From Lysobacter helvus (GTDB taxonomy: Bacteria > Pseudomonadota > Gammaproteobacteria > Xanthomonadales > Xanthomonadaceae): 64,000 bases of DNA. Shown piece by piece: positions 42,131 to 51,277 of this stretch. The number at the start of each line of letters is the position of its first letter. Positions within the stretch are counted from its first letter, which is position 1. Where the stretch lies: the NCBI RefSeq assembly GCF_018406645.1, contig NZ_AP024546.1:992001-1056000 (forward strand), in the 5' to 3' direction. A program made the position numbers and the translations under genes. The notes under the pieces were generated by a model. That model made no database searches. It saw only the letters and a list, made by a program, of their open reading frames with translations, and had not been told where the DNA came from.

Positions 42131-42158
42131 TTCGTGCGCATTGGCGCAAGAATCTTGC
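42131..42158. promoter_or_regulatory. palindromic operators between the DinB-EamA operon and the AsnC-type regulator
   Basis: Two overlapping inverted repeats lie in the 87-bp divergent gap. TTCGTGCGC and GCGCAAGAA (42131-42139 and 42144-42152) pair at 8 of 9 positions. GCAAGAATCTTGC (42146-42158) is a perfect odd palindrome. The arrangement suits an Lrp/AsnC dimer that controls its own gene and the exporter operon. Binding is not shown. Confidence 0.6.
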
Positions 42159-42176
42159 ACACGCCAAGGAGGCGCC

Positions 42177-42671
42177 ATGTCTGCCCCCCTCGCCCTCGAC
42201 GAGTTCGACCACCGGCTGCTGGAACTGCTGCAACGCGACGCTGACGCCACGCTGTCCGCGCTCGGCGACGCGGTGGGCCTGTCCGCCAGCGCGGTGCAGC
42301 GGCGCATCAAGCGGTATCGCGAATCCGGATTGATGCGGCAGGTGGCCGTGCTGAATCCCGCGATGCTCGGCAACGTGACGCTGGCGGCGGTGCTGGTGGC
42401 GCTGGAACGCGAATCCGCGCGGCACCATGCCGCCTTCTACGCGCGCATGCGCAGCGCGCCGGAAGTGCAGCAGTGCTACGTGCTGGCGGGCGAGTGGGAT
42501 TACCTGGTGATCCTGGCCACCACCGGCTTGCCGCACACGCGCGAAGTGGCGGAGCGGCTGTTCGGCAGCGACGAAACGCTGAAGCGCTACGAGACGCGCA
42601 TGGTGTTCGAACCGATCAAGCTGGGATTGCACCTGCCGACCCGCCCGCCCGCGGCACGCCGCAAGAAGTGA
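42177..42671 (+). CDS. Lrp/AsnC family transcriptional regulator
   Basis: A 164-residue regulator: N-terminal winged HTH (about 8-55; FDHRLLELLQRDADATLSAL, then GLSASAVQRRIKRYRESG) and C-terminal RAM ligand domain (about 65-150; VYCYVLAGEWDYLVI-type strand and a Gly-rich loop). It probably senses an amino acid and controls the divergent EamA transporters. AAGGAGG lies nine bases before the ATG. Ligand unknown. Confidence 0.92.
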   Translation: MSAPLALDEFDHRLLELLQRDADATLSALGDAVGLSASAVQRRIKRYRESGLMRQVAVLNPAMLGNVTLAAVLVALERESARHHAAFYARMRSAPEVQQCYVLAGEWDYLVILATTGLPHTREVAERLFGSDETLKRYETRMVFEPIKLGLHLPTRPPAARRKK

Positions 42672-42687
42672 CCGTACCGCGCAGTCG

Positions 42688-43557
42688 CTACGCAGCACGC
42701 TCGCGCTGCAGCAGCGCCTGCTTGAGCGGCAAGCCCCAGCGATACCCGCCGAGGGAGCCGTCGCCGCGCACCACGCGATGGCACGGCACGACGATGGCGA
42801 TGCGGTTGGTGGCGCAGGCGCGCGCGATCGCACGCGCGCCGCGCGGCTGGCCCAGCGCGTCGGCGAGCGCGGCGTAGCTGCGGGTTTCGCCGCGCGGGAT
42901 CTTCATCAGCGCATCCCACACTTTCTTCTGGAACGCGGTGCCGAGCAGGTCGACATCGACGTTGGCGCGCTTGCCCGCCAGCACTTCGGCCACGGCGCGC
43001 ACGCGCGGTGCGAGGAATTCGTCGCGGCCCGCGTCCACGCGCTCCAGCTGCGCGCGCGGGAATTCCGCCTGCAACGTCGCTTCCAGCGCCGTGCCGTCCG
43101 CGCCGAGTTCCACCATGCAGATGCCGCGCTCGGTGGTGGCGACCAGCGCCTGGCCGAGCGCCGTGTCGACGAGGCTCCAGCGGATGCGTTCGCCCGCGCC
43201 GCCCGCGCGATAGCGGGCCGGCGTCATGCCGAGGCGCGCGGCCCCGCCTTCGTACACGCGCGACGGCGAACCGTAGCCCGCGTCGTACAGGGCACCGCTG
43301 ACGTCGTCGCCGCCGCGCAACGCGGCCTTGAGCGTGCCGAGCTTGCGCTGTGCCAGGTATTGCGCGGGGCTGATGCCGAAGCGCGCGGTGAACGTGCGCT
43401 GCAGGTGCGAGGCGCTCAGGCCCACTGCTTCGGCGAGGGACTCGAGCGAATGCTCGCCGTCGTCGAGCAGGTGGCGCACGTGCTCCAGCTTCACCGCGAT
43501 CTCGGTGGTGGCGGAAGCGGCGGTGGGGGCGGCGTCGTTGGCGATGTGCTTGTCCAT
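42688..43557 (-). CDS. AraC-OGT fusion (Ada-type methyltransferase without the phosphotriester domain)
   Basis: A 289-residue protein. An AraC-type DNA-binding domain (about 25-118; SLESLAEAVGLSASHLQRTF and MTPARYRAGG) is joined to an O6-alkylguanine-DNA alkyltransferase domain (about 125-289) with the acceptor Cys259 in VVPCHRV. It lacks the N-terminal zinc domain whose methylated Cys switches Ada on, so its own sensing must differ. It repairs O6-methylguanine by taking the methyl group once. A terminator-like hairpin lies just upstream, ending the prc gene. Confidence 0.9.
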   Translation of the reverse strand: MDKHIANDAAPTAASATTEIAVKLEHVRHLLDDGEHSLESLAEAVGLSASHLQRTFTARFGISPAQYLAQRKLGTLKAALRGGDDVSGALYDAGYGSPSRVYEGGAARLGMTPARYRAGGAGERIRWSLVDTALGQALVATTERGICMVELGADGTALEATLQAEFPRAQLERVDAGRDEFLAPRVRAVAEVLAGKRANVDVDLLGTAFQKKVWDALMKIPRGETRSYAALADALGQPRGARAIARACATNRIAIVVPCHRVVRGDGSLGGYRWGLPLKQALLQRERAA

Positions 43558-43564
43558 GTCGGAA

Positions 43565-43591
43565 ACGATAACGGGCGCCCTTGGGCGCCCG
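43565..43591 (-). terminator. terminator-like hairpin after prc
   Basis: CGGGCGCCC and its complement form a 9-bp stem around a 2-base loop (AA). On the minus strand the next bases are TTATCGTTT. It lies 31 bp beyond the prc stop and 8 bp before the AraC-OGT start, so it should separate the two genes. The T-run is broken by CG, hence moderate confidence. Confidence 0.6.
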
Positions 43592-43622
43592 CTATCCGAT
43601 TCTTGCCCGGGGCCGTGTCGGG

Positions 43623-45812
43623 TTACTCCGACCAGTGGCCCTGTTCGCGCGCCGCCGGCAGCACCTGCTGCGACAGCTTGCGATCGCCGTTGAGCAGGGT
43701 GAGGGCATCGGCGAGGATCGCGGCGGATTCGCGCAGCAGCGGATCCGGACGCTTCTCTTCCAGCTTCTCGCGCTTGGCGTCTTCGGCGATGTTGCGCTCG
43801 CTGGCCTGGAGGCCGTCGTCGCTGGGATCGGCGGCGAACGGATCCAGCGGCAGCCCCAGCGCCTTGCGCTCGGCCTGGCGCGACTTGCGCTTGGCTTCGA
43901 ACGTATCGCGCTCGGTACGGCGGGCGGCTTCGTTGAGCGAGACGGACTTCTTCGCGTTCTCCTCGCGGAACTGCGCGACGTCCTCCGACCACCACTGGAA
44001 CTCCTTGTCCTTCGCCACGCGCGCGGCGTGCATCGCATCCAGGCGCGGCAGCAGCGGTGCGAAATTGCCGTACTGCGTGTGCTGCACGGCGGCGATGCGC
44101 GTCCACGGCAAGGCGTTGTCGTAGGTGCTTTCGCCGAATTCGCTCGCGTCGACGGTCACCGGGAACCGGATGTCCGGGACGACGCCCTTGTGCTGCGTGC
44201 TGCCACCACTGACGCGGAAGAACTGGGCGATGGTGAGCTTGATCTGGCCGAAATCGCTGCCTTCCTTCTCCGGCCAGCGGTCCAGGTCCATCAGGTTCTG
44301 CACGGTGCCCTTGCCGAAGGTGGTCTCGCCGATGACGAGGCCGCGGCCGTAGTCCTGGATCGCGCCGGCGAAGATTTCCGACGCCGAGGCCGAACCACGG
44401 TTGATCAGCACCGCGAGCGGGCCGTCCCACGCAACGCCGGACTGTTCGTCGTCTTCCACCTGCACGCGGCCGCCGGATTCGCGCACCTGCACGACCGGGC
44501 CCTTGTCGATGAACAAGCCGGTGAGTTCGACGGCTTCGGTCAGCGAACCACCGCCGTTGTTGCGCAGGTCGAGCACGACGCCATCGACCTTCTGCACCTT
44601 CAGCTGCGCGAGCAGGCGACCGACGTCGCGCGTGGCCGACGCGTAATCGGTGGCGTTGCGGCGACGGCCTTCGAAGTCCTGGTAGAACGCCGGCAGTTTG
44701 ATGACGCCGATCTTGCGCGGCGCCGCACCGCCGGTGCCCGGCACGGTGATCGTCTGCGCCTTGGCGGCCTGTTCTTCCAGGCGGATCTTGTCGCGCACCA
44801 GCACCAGGCGCGTGGGCTTGGCGTCGGCGGGCGATTCGGCGGGGACCATGTCGAGGCGCACGGGGGTGTTCTTGGCGCCGCGGATCTGGTCGACGACATC
44901 ATCGATGCGCCAGCCCACCACGTCCTTCATTTCGCCCGACGTGCCCTGCCCGACCGCGACGATGCGATCGCCCGGCTTGAGCTTGCCGCTTCGCGCGGCC
45001 GGACCACCGGGCACGATCTCGCGGATCACCACGACTTCGTCCTGCTTCTGCAGCACCGCGCCGATGCCTTCCAGCGACAGCGACATCTGCATGTTGAAGT
45101 TTTCCGCGGTGCGCGGATCGAAGTAATCGGTGTGCGGATCGATCGAGCCTGCGTACGCGTTGAGGAACGTCTGGAAGACATCCTCGCCGTTGAGGTCGGT
45201 GACCGAACCCAGCATGTTGGCGTAACGCTTGTCGAGCGTCTTGCGGATCTCGTCCGGCGACTTGCCGGCGAGCTTCAGGCGCAGCCAGTCGTTGCGCACC
45301 GACTGCTTCCACATCGTGTCGAGCGCGGCCGCGTCGGCCCACGGCGCGTCCTTGCGGTCGTAGTCGTAGCGATCGTTGCCGGCGAAGTTGAAATCGCCGG
45401 TCTTCAGCTGCGCGCGCGCGGCGGCGACGCGTTCGGTCACGCGCTGCTTGTACACGGCGAACATGGCGTACGGCGCCTGCAGGTCGCCCGCCTTGATGGC
45501 GTCGTCGAGCTTCGTCGTGTACGGCTGGAACTTGGCGATGTCCTGCGCGGTGTAGAACAACTTGCCCGGGTCGAGCGATTCCAGGTAGCGCCGGAAGATT
45601 TCCTGCGACAACGCATCGTCCAGCGCGCGCGGGCGATAGGCGTAGCGGCTGTCGGACAGGATGCCGTACACGACCTTGGCGGTCGTGGACTGGCTCGCGG
45701 TGGCACCGGCCGGCAAAGCGCTGGTGTCGTGGTCGGCGCGCGCCAGCAGCGCGATCGGCGCCGTGAGTGCGAAGGCGAGGGTCAGGACAGGCAGGGTGGA
45801 GCTGAGCTTCAT
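43623..45812 (-). CDS. prc: tail-specific periplasmic protease Prc
   Basis: A 729-residue carboxy-terminal processing protease. Signal peptide (1-27, cleavage after ARA), a helical N-terminal part, a PDZ domain (about 245-330; GIGAVLQKQDEVVVIREIVPG), the S41 catalytic domain with Ser in RGSASASE and Lys in FGKGTVQ, and a long C-terminal helical part. It degrades periplasmic proteins with exposed hydrophobic tails and processes PBP3; in this setting it also trims cell-wall enzymes. The start at 45812 gives the usual length; a longer frame to 45902 lacks a signal. Confidence 0.93.
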   Translation of the reverse strand: MKLSSTLPVLTLAFALTAPIALLARADHDTSALPAGATASQSTTAKVVYGILSDSRYAYRPRALDDALSQEIFRRYLESLDPGKLFYTAQDIAKFQPYTTKLDDAIKAGDLQAPYAMFAVYKQRVTERVAAARAQLKTGDFNFAGNDRYDYDRKDAPWADAAALDTMWKQSVRNDWLRLKLAGKSPDEIRKTLDKRYANMLGSVTDLNGEDVFQTFLNAYAGSIDPHTDYFDPRTAENFNMQMSLSLEGIGAVLQKQDEVVVIREIVPGGPAARSGKLKPGDRIVAVGQGTSGEMKDVVGWRIDDVVDQIRGAKNTPVRLDMVPAESPADAKPTRLVLVRDKIRLEEQAAKAQTITVPGTGGAAPRKIGVIKLPAFYQDFEGRRRNATDYASATRDVGRLLAQLKVQKVDGVVLDLRNNGGGSLTEAVELTGLFIDKGPVVQVRESGGRVQVEDDEQSGVAWDGPLAVLINRGSASASEIFAGAIQDYGRGLVIGETTFGKGTVQNLMDLDRWPEKEGSDFGQIKLTIAQFFRVSGGSTQHKGVVPDIRFPVTVDASEFGESTYDNALPWTRIAAVQHTQYGNFAPLLPRLDAMHAARVAKDKEFQWWSEDVAQFREENAKKSVSLNEAARRTERDTFEAKRKSRQAERKALGLPLDPFAADPSDDGLQASERNIAEDAKREKLEEKRPDPLLRESAAILADALTLLNGDRKLSQQVLPAAREQGHWSE

Positions 45813-45944
45813 GGGCGCTTCCGGGCCCGGTGGGGCGGGCCGAATGAGGGGCATTGCGGAGATGGGGACGACGACGGTGCGGGACCAGACTGCGACCGCC
45901 ATCGACGCCCCGACAGTGCCGAAAGTTTCTCCGGGACGCCAGCG

Positions 45945-45999
45945 TTTATATGCGGGGATTCGGGGACGGGGATTCGGGATTCGTTAAATCCCGCATCCC
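45945..45999. repeat. hairpin and GGATTCGG-type repeat between prc and lipA
   Basis: GGGATTCGGG occurs twice in succession (near 45955 and 45970), and GGGATTCGGGATT (45969-45981) pairs at 12 of 13 positions with AATCCCGCATCCC (45987-45999) across CGTTA. The site also contains TTTATA (45945-45950), a possible -10 on the opposite strand. It looks like a small REP-type or transcription-end element after lipA. Confidence 0.5.
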
Positions 46000-46001
46000 G
46001 T

Positions 46002-47000
46002 TCAGGCGGCCACGAAGCCCGCGTCGGCCGCTTGGCGATCGGCGTGGTACGACGACCGTACCAGCGGGCCCGACGCGACGTGCGTGAAGCCCAGCGACAT
46101 GCCGTAGTCCTCGAACGCCTTGAACTCATCGGGCGTCCAGTAACGCAGCACCGGGTGGTGGTGCGCGCTCGGCTGCAGGTACTGGCCGATGGTCACCATG
46201 TCGACGTCGTGCGCGCGCAGGTCGCGCAGCGTGCCCTGCACCTGCTCCAGGGTTTCGCCCAGGCCCAGCATGATCCCGGACTTGGTGGCGACTTCCGGGT
46301 GCTGTGCCTTGAACTTCTTCAGCAGCGTGAGCGACCAGGCGTAATCCGCACCCGGCCTCACGTTCGGATACAGGTCCGGGACGGTTTCCACGTTGTGGTT
46401 GAAGACGTCCGGCGGGTTGGTGGCCAGGATGTCCAGCGCGCGTTCCATGCGGCCCTTGCCGCGGAAGTCGGGCGTGAGGATTTCGATCTTCGTGCGCGGG
46501 CTGTGCGTGCGGACTTCGTTGATGCAGTCGACGAAGTGCTGGGCGCCGCCGTCGCGCAGGTCGTCGCGATCGACCGAGGTGATCACGACGTACTTCAGGC
46601 CCATGTCGGCGATGGTGGTCGCCAGGTGGATCGGTTCGCTCGGATCCGGCGGCTTCGGGCGGCCGTGGGCCACGTCGCAGAACGAGCAGCGGCGCGTGCA
46701 CACGTCGCCGAGGATCATGAACGTCGCGGTGCCGTGTCCGAAGCACTCGTGGATGTTCGGGCAGCTGGCTTCCTCGCACACGGTGACCAGGCGGTTTTCG
46801 CGCAGCTTGGCCTTGAGGTTGGCCACCGAATTCCCGGACGGGATGCGCACGCGGATCCACGAGGGCTTGCGCAGCACGGGCGCGTCGGCGAACTGCACCG
46901 GCGAGCGGCCGATCTTGTCGCCCGCGACTTGCTTTGCGCCCGGCGTGAGCGACGGCGCGTCGGCGATGACGGTCAGCGGGATGGACTTGGTGTCGCTCAT
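46002..47000 (-). CDS. lipA: lipoyl synthase
   Basis: A 332-residue radical-SAM enzyme that inserts two sulphurs into octanoyl groups on the lipoyl domain. The auxiliary cluster cysteines lie in [12 protein letters not shown] (near 75-86) and the radical-SAM cluster in CTRRCSFC (near 101-108); the C-terminal Ser-rich motif [10 protein letters not shown] supplies the last ligand. It needs AdoMet and a sacrificial cluster. It overlaps lipB by 4 bp (ATGA). Confidence 0.97.
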   Translation of the reverse strand: MSDTKSIPLTVIADAPSLTPGAKQVAGDKIGRSPVQFADAPVLRKPSWIRVRIPSGNSVANLKAKLRENRLVTVCEEASCPNIHECFGHGTATFMILGDVCTRRCSFCDVAHGRPKPPDPSEPIHLATTIADMGLKYVVITSVDRDDLRDGGAQHFVDCINEVRTHSPRTKIEILTPDFRGKGRMERALDILATNPPDVFNHNVETVPDLYPNVRPGADYAWSLTLLKKFKAQHPEVATKSGIMLGLGETLEQVQGTLRDLRAHDVDMVTIGQYLQPSAHHHPVLRYWTPDEFKAFEDYGMSLGFTHVASGPLVRSSYHADRQAADAGFVAA

Positions 47001-47668
47001 GCGAAGGGCTCGGGGGCGGCCGGCGAAGGATGCAGGCCGAATTGTACGGCGAGGTGTTCCAGCAGCCGCGTTTTCACCGCGTCCAGGCTGGAAGGACCGC
47101 CCAGGTCCGCCATCGAGGTCACCTGCAGGCCGGCGTAGCCGCAGGGATTGATGCGGTGGAAGGGTTTCAGGTCCATCGCGATGTTGAAGGCCAGGCCGTG
47201 GAAGGTGCAGCCGCGGCGCACGCGGATGCCGAGCGCGGCGACCTTGGCGTCGTTGACGTAGACGCCCGGGGCGCCGTCGCGGCGCACGGCGTGGATGTTC
47301 CAGTCGCCGAGCGTGTCGATGATGGCCTGCTCGATGCGGTGCACGTATTCGCGCACGCCCACTTTCAGGCGCTTCAGGTCGAGCAGCGGGTAGGCCACGA
47401 TCTGGCCGGGGCCGTGGTAGGTGACCTGGCCGCCGCGGTCGACGTGGAGGACCGGGATGTCGCCCGGCATCAGCACGTGTTCGGGCTTGCCGGCCTGGCC
47501 GAGGGTGAAGACGGGATCGTGTTCGACGAGCCAGATTTCATCCGGCGTGTCGTCGGTGCGCGCATCGGTGAAGGCCTGCATGGCGCGCCAGACCGGTTCG
47601 TACGCGCGGCGGCCGAGGTCGCGGACCAGCGCCTCGCGCAACTCGGGCGGCGCGACTACAGCGTCCAC
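46997..47668 (-). CDS. lipB: octanoyl-transferase LipB
   Basis: A 223-residue enzyme that moves octanoate from acyl carrier protein to lipoyl domains. Catalytic Cys176 lies in INPCGYAG and Lys142 in [16 protein letters not shown]; the [16 protein letters not shown] motif binds the acyl chain. The start is GTG at 47668, overlapping ybeD by 13 bp. No ATG gives the family N-terminus. It precedes lipA in the operon. Confidence 0.93.
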   Translation of the reverse strand: MDAVVAPPELREALVRDLGRRAYEPVWRAMQAFTDARTDDTPDEIWLVEHDPVFTLGQAGKPEHVLMPGDIPVLHVDRGGQVTYHGPGQIVAYPLLDLKRLKVGVREYVHRIEQAIIDTLGDWNIHAVRRDGAPGVYVNDAKVAALGIRVRRGCTFHGLAFNIAMDLKPFHRINPCGYAGLQVTSMADLGGPSSLDAVKTRLLEHLAVQFGLHPSPAAPEPFA

Positions 47669-47934
47669 TTCACTTCGGGATGGGTGCGCAGGGCCGCGTG
47701 CGCGGCGTCGTACTGCGCGCGGTTTTCCGCGCGGAAGGCGATGCGCACCGACACGTACTTGCCGTTGGAGGAATGCTTCCAGCTGACCGACTCGTGCACG
47801 ACGTCGATGCCGGCGTCGATCAGCAGTTTCGGCAATTCGGCCTGCAGGTCCTTGTCGGCCGCGCCCATCGCCGAAAGCTCGAAGGTGCCGGGGAACTGGA
47901 AGCCGTGCTCGGGATTGTCGGAGTTGATGTCCAT
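47656..47934 (-). CDS. ybeD: YbeD-family protein (DUF493)
   Basis: A 92-residue ferredoxin-like ACT-type protein: [19 protein letters not shown] at the start and [18 protein letters not shown] in the middle. YbeD is nearly always beside lipB and may regulate lipoate synthesis or bind a ligand; mechanism not known. Ends inside the lipB start, so the three genes ybeD-lipB-lipA are translationally linked. Confidence 0.92.
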   Translation of the reverse strand: MDINSDNPEHGFQFPGTFELSAMGAADKDLQAELPKLLIDAGIDVVHESVSWKHSSNGKYVSVRIAFRAENRAQYDAAHAALRTHPEVKWTL

Positions 47935-48071
47935 GGCCCGGCGATTATGGGTCCGGGGCCGGGCGAACCCAACCCTGCGCGCGCCAGCCCCGGCGCGTTT
48001 AATTATTTCGCGGGCGTGGCGCCCTTCACGCCCCTATGATCGGCCGCTTCCTGCGGGCTCCCCCTCGTGCG

Positions 48072-48482
48072 ATGCACACCCCGAACCCCAATGCGCCGGC
48101 CGCCCGCTTCCGATTCGGCGCCTGCGTCCTCGATCCCGCGCGCCGCGAACTGCTGTGCGACGACGTGCACCGGCCCTTGCCCGCACGGGTGTTCACGTGC
48201 CTGCTCCACCTGATCGCCCATCGCGATCGCGCGGTGGGCCGCGACGAACTCGTCCGCGCGGTGTTCGGCCGCCCCGACGTCTCCGATGCACAACTGGCGC
48301 AGGTGGTCCTGCGTGCGCGGCGCGCGCTCGGCGACAACGGGCAGGCGCAGCGCGTCATTCGCACGGTGCCGAGCTACGGATTCCGCTGGGCCGCCGACGT
48401 GGTGGAGGAAGTGCGCGTCGCGCGCACGCTGGCGACACCGCACGGATGGGAAATCGCGGGCGCCTGGGAAGAACCGCGATAA
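48072..48482 (+). CDS. orphan winged-helix DNA-binding protein (OmpR/CadC type)
   Basis: A 136-residue protein that is almost only a DNA-binding domain of the OmpR/PhoB class (FRFGACVLDPARREL, then the recognition region QLAQVVLRARRALGD and RVIRTVPSYGFRW). In CadC-like proteins this domain is followed by a membrane span and a sensor or TPR part; here the chain stops after about 25 more residues. The start at 48072 is the more natural; ATG 48036 adds 12 residues. No receiver or sensor is present. Promoter: an AT-rich patch at 48000. Function unknown. Confidence 0.7.
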   Translation: MHTPNPNAPAARFRFGACVLDPARRELLCDDVHRPLPARVFTCLLHLIAHRDRAVGRDELVRAVFGRPDVSDAQLAQVVLRARRALGDNGQAQRVIRTVPSYGFRWAADVVEEVRVARTLATPHGWEIAGAWEEPR

Positions 48483-48484
48483 CG

Positions 48485-48501
48485 CAATCGTCAAACGATT
48501 G
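48485..48501. promoter_or_regulatory. perfect inverted repeat after the winged-helix gene
   Basis: CAATCGT and ACGATTG face each other across CAA, beginning 3 bp after the stop codon. No T-run follows, so a terminator is unlikely; an operator for the adjacent winged-helix protein or a short RNA stem are the options. A second, imperfect GC-rich stem-loop at about 48612-48646 lies after dacC. Confidence 0.4.
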
Positions 48502-48659
48502 GAATGGCGCAGGCGCGATGCCGTGCCACTGTCCCGCCGCGCGCATCGGTCGCGGCGGTTGCGTCCACCCGGCTGCGCAGGATGCGTGGCCGGGCGGGCG
48601 TGGCACGCCTGGCGGGATCCTCGTACCCCCGAGTCCCGCCGGGCGTTGCCTTTAGCGCC

Positions 48660-49871
48660 TCAGCTGTTCCACCACATCATCAGCTCATCCCACATGCGCT
48701 TGAAGAAGCCACCTTCTTCCACCGCATTGAGCGCCACCAGCGGACGCTGCGCGATCACCTTGCCGTCCAGCATCACCTTCACGGTGCCGATCTTCTGGCC
48801 CTTCGCGATCGGGGCGACGAGCGTCTTCGGGAGTTCCATGCTCGGCTTGAGCTGGGCGTACTTACCGCGCGGCGTGCTCACGAGCATCGGTTCGGCCAGG
48901 CCCAGCTGCACTTCGTCGGCGGCGCCCTTCCACACCTTCTGCTTCGAAATCGCCTTGCTGCCTTCGTACAGGCGGTGCGTTTCGTAGAAGCGGAAACCCC
49001 AGTTGAGCAGCGCCTGCGAATCCACCGCGCGCTGGTTCTCGCTGGTGTCGCCCATGACGACGGAAATCAGGCGCTGGTCGCCGCGCTTGGCCGAGGCCAT
49101 CAGGCAGTAGCCGGCGCCGCTGTGGTGGCCGGTCTTGATGCCGTCGACCGACGGGTCGCGCCACAGCAGCAGGTTGCGGTTCTGCTGCGTGATCGGGCCG
49201 ACCGTGTATTCCTTGATCTTGTTGTACGCGTACGACTCGGGATAGTCGCGGATCATCGCGCGGCCGAGCAGCGCGAGGTCGTGCGCGGTGGTGTAGTGCT
49301 CCGGCGCGGACAGGCCGTGCGGATTCACCCAGTGCGAGTTCTTCAGGCCGATGCGCTTGCCGTAGGCATTCATCAGCGAGGCGAAGGCGTCTTCGCTGCC
49401 GGCGACGTGTTCGGCGAGCGCGATCGCCGCGTCGTTGCCGGACTGGATCACCATGCCCTTTTCCATCTCGACCAGCGGCGCGGTCTTGTTCACTTCGAAG
49501 CCGCTGTAGCTGCCTTCGGTGCCGGCGCCGCCTTCGCGCCACGCGTGCTCGCTCATCATCACCGGGTCGTTGGCCTTGACCTTGCCCGACTTCATTTCCG
49601 CGGCGACGACGTAGCTGGTCATCACCTTGGTGATGCTGGCCGGTTCGACGCGATCGTCGTAATGCTCGCCCGCCAGCACCTGGCCGGTGGCGTAATCCAT
49701 CAGCACCCAGGCTTTCGCGCTCACGGCCGGCGGCGGCGGCACGGGCAGCGCATCGCTCAGCGCGGCGGGTGCGGCGGGCTTGGCCGGCGCGGGTGTCTGC
49801 GCGATCGCGATCCCGAGCGTGGTGGTGGCAAGGGCGGCGAGCGCGAGGGCGGCGACGGGACGAAGGTTCAT
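48660..49871 (-). CDS. dacC: D-alanyl-D-alanine carboxypeptidase (PBP5/6 type)
   Basis: A 403-residue penicillin-binding protein with signal peptide (1-24, cleavage after AIA). Active-site SITK (near 79-82), SGN motif and KTG in GIKTGHHSGAG define the PBP5/6 family, which cuts the last D-Ala from muropeptides. The C-terminal PBP5 beta domain and an amphipathic anchor (FFKRMWDELMMWW) are present. It follows rlpA with a 125-bp gap, so it may have its own promoter. Confidence 0.95.
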   Translation of the reverse strand: MNLRPVAALALAALATTTLGIAIAQTPAPAKPAAPAALSDALPVPPPPAVSAKAWVLMDYATGQVLAGEHYDDRVEPASITKVMTSYVVAAEMKSGKVKANDPVMMSEHAWREGGAGTEGSYSGFEVNKTAPLVEMEKGMVIQSGNDAAIALAEHVAGSEDAFASLMNAYGKRIGLKNSHWVNPHGLSAPEHYTTAHDLALLGRAMIRDYPESYAYNKIKEYTVGPITQQNRNLLLWRDPSVDGIKTGHHSGAGYCLMASAKRGDQRLISVVMGDTSENQRAVDSQALLNWGFRFYETHRLYEGSKAISKQKVWKGAADEVQLGLAEPMLVSTPRGKYAQLKPSMELPKTLVAPIAKGQKIGTVKVMLDGKVIAQRPLVALNAVEEGGFFKRMWDELMMWWNS

Positions 49872-49996
49872 CGGTACGGCAACTCCGGGGGACAGGCCCG
49901 GGCGCGAGGGCGCGGCGCGGGCAGAAAAAGGGACGCAGGGTTTGAAGCGACGACGAATTCTAGTGGCGACCGGCCCGAAAGCCTCGAAAGATTTCG

Positions 49997-51277
49997 TTAG
50001 TCGCGCACGATGTTGGGACGGCCGAAGCCCAGACCGGCGACGGTGGCGCTGAGTTCCGACACGCGATCGGACGCGACCGGGCCCACGCGCAGGCGCCAGA
50101 CCGGCTTGCCCGAGGCGACGGCATCCATCAGGCGCGCACCGCGGATGCCGGCGCCTTCGAGCATCGCCAGCGCGCGTTCGGCGTTGCCGCGGGCCGCGAA
50201 GCTGGCGACCTGGAGGACGACGGCGTCGCCGCCGGCCGATGGCGTGGCAGGCGCGGCGGCGGGTTTCGACGGCGCGCGTTCGACTACGCGCGGCGCGTCC
50301 TGGCGAACGGGGGCCGGGGCGTCGCGTGCAGCATCGGGCTCGCCCGACTTGCCCGTGGCCACGCGCACGCGGCGCGCTTTCATCCAGGCATCGAACTCGT
50401 CGGCGGTCATCGCCTTCCCGTCCTGCTTCATGTCGAAGCGCCACGGGCCGGGCGGCGCGGGCTGGACTTCCTTTGCGGCGGGTTTGCGTTCGCCGGCTTC
50501 GGCGCTGGCGATCGGCAAGGCGGCGACGACGCGATCGAGCGCGCTCGGCGGTGCGGGCACCGGCGGCGCGACGACGGCAGGCGCGACAACCGCAGGCGCT
50601 GCGGCCATGCGCATGTCGGGGCCGCGATCGTCGACGGTGAGCGCACGCACTTCCACGCGCGCGGTGCCGGCGCGATGCACGCCCAGCTTCACCGCGGCGG
50701 CGTAACTCAGGTCGATGACGCGCCCGTCGTGGAACGGCCCGCGATCGTTGACGCGCACGATCACCGACTTCCCGTTCGCGAGATTGGTCACGCGCGCGAA
50801 CGACGGCAGCGGCAACGTCTTGTGCGCCGCGCTGAACGCGTACATGTCGTACACCTCGAGCGACGACGTGCGGCGGCCATGGAACTTGTTGCCGTAAAAC
50901 GACGCCAGGCCGGTCTCGACGTAACCCGACGGATCGTCGAGCACGTGGTAGTGCTTGCCGAGCACGTCGTAATCGCGGTTGCCGTAACGCGAACGCGGTT
51001 CGGCGCGGACTTCGGGTTCGGGGATCTGGTCGACGTCGGGGATTTCATCCGGCGCGCTGTCGGCGATCTCCGGCGCGTACAAGCCGCCGGCGGTGTAGTT
51101 GCCGCGCTTCGACAGGTCTTCCTGCGCGGGCGCATACGGCGAACGGCGCGTCGCGGGTTTCGCATCGCCGTGGGATGCACGCGTGGCGACCGGCGTCGGC
51201 GGCGGGGCCGACGCTTTGGGCGGCGCACTGCTGCAGGCGGCAAGGAAGAGGGCCAGCGCCGGCAGCATGCGTTTCAT
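49997..51277 (-). CDS. rlpA: septal-ring lytic transglycosylase RlpA with SPOR domain
   Basis: A 426-residue outer-membrane lipoprotein (lipobox LAAC at 12-15). The RlpA double-psi barrel lies at about 115-215 (ETGLASFYGNKFHGRRTSS and VRVNDRGPFHDGRVIDLS) with the catalytic-type Asp residue in NDRGPF. A long Pro/Ala-rich linker leads to a SPOR domain (about 348-420), which binds denuded septal peptidoglycan. It cuts naked glycan strands. The start overlaps mltB by 4 bp. Confidence 0.93.
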   Translation of the reverse strand: MKRMLPALALFLAACSSAPPKASAPPPTPVATRASHGDAKPATRRSPYAPAQEDLSKRGNYTAGGLYAPEIADSAPDEIPDVDQIPEPEVRAEPRSRYGNRDYDVLGKHYHVLDDPSGYVETGLASFYGNKFHGRRTSSLEVYDMYAFSAAHKTLPLPSFARVTNLANGKSVIVRVNDRGPFHDGRVIDLSYAAAVKLGVHRAGTARVEVRALTVDDRGPDMRMAAAPAVVAPAVVAPPVPAPPSALDRVVAALPIASAEAGERKPAAKEVQPAPPGPWRFDMKQDGKAMTADEFDAWMKARRVRVATGKSGEPDAARDAPAPVRQDAPRVVERAPSKPAAAPATPSAGGDAVVLQVASFAARGNAERALAMLEGAGIRGARLMDAVASGKPVWRLRVGPVASDRVSELSATVAGLGFGRPNIVRD

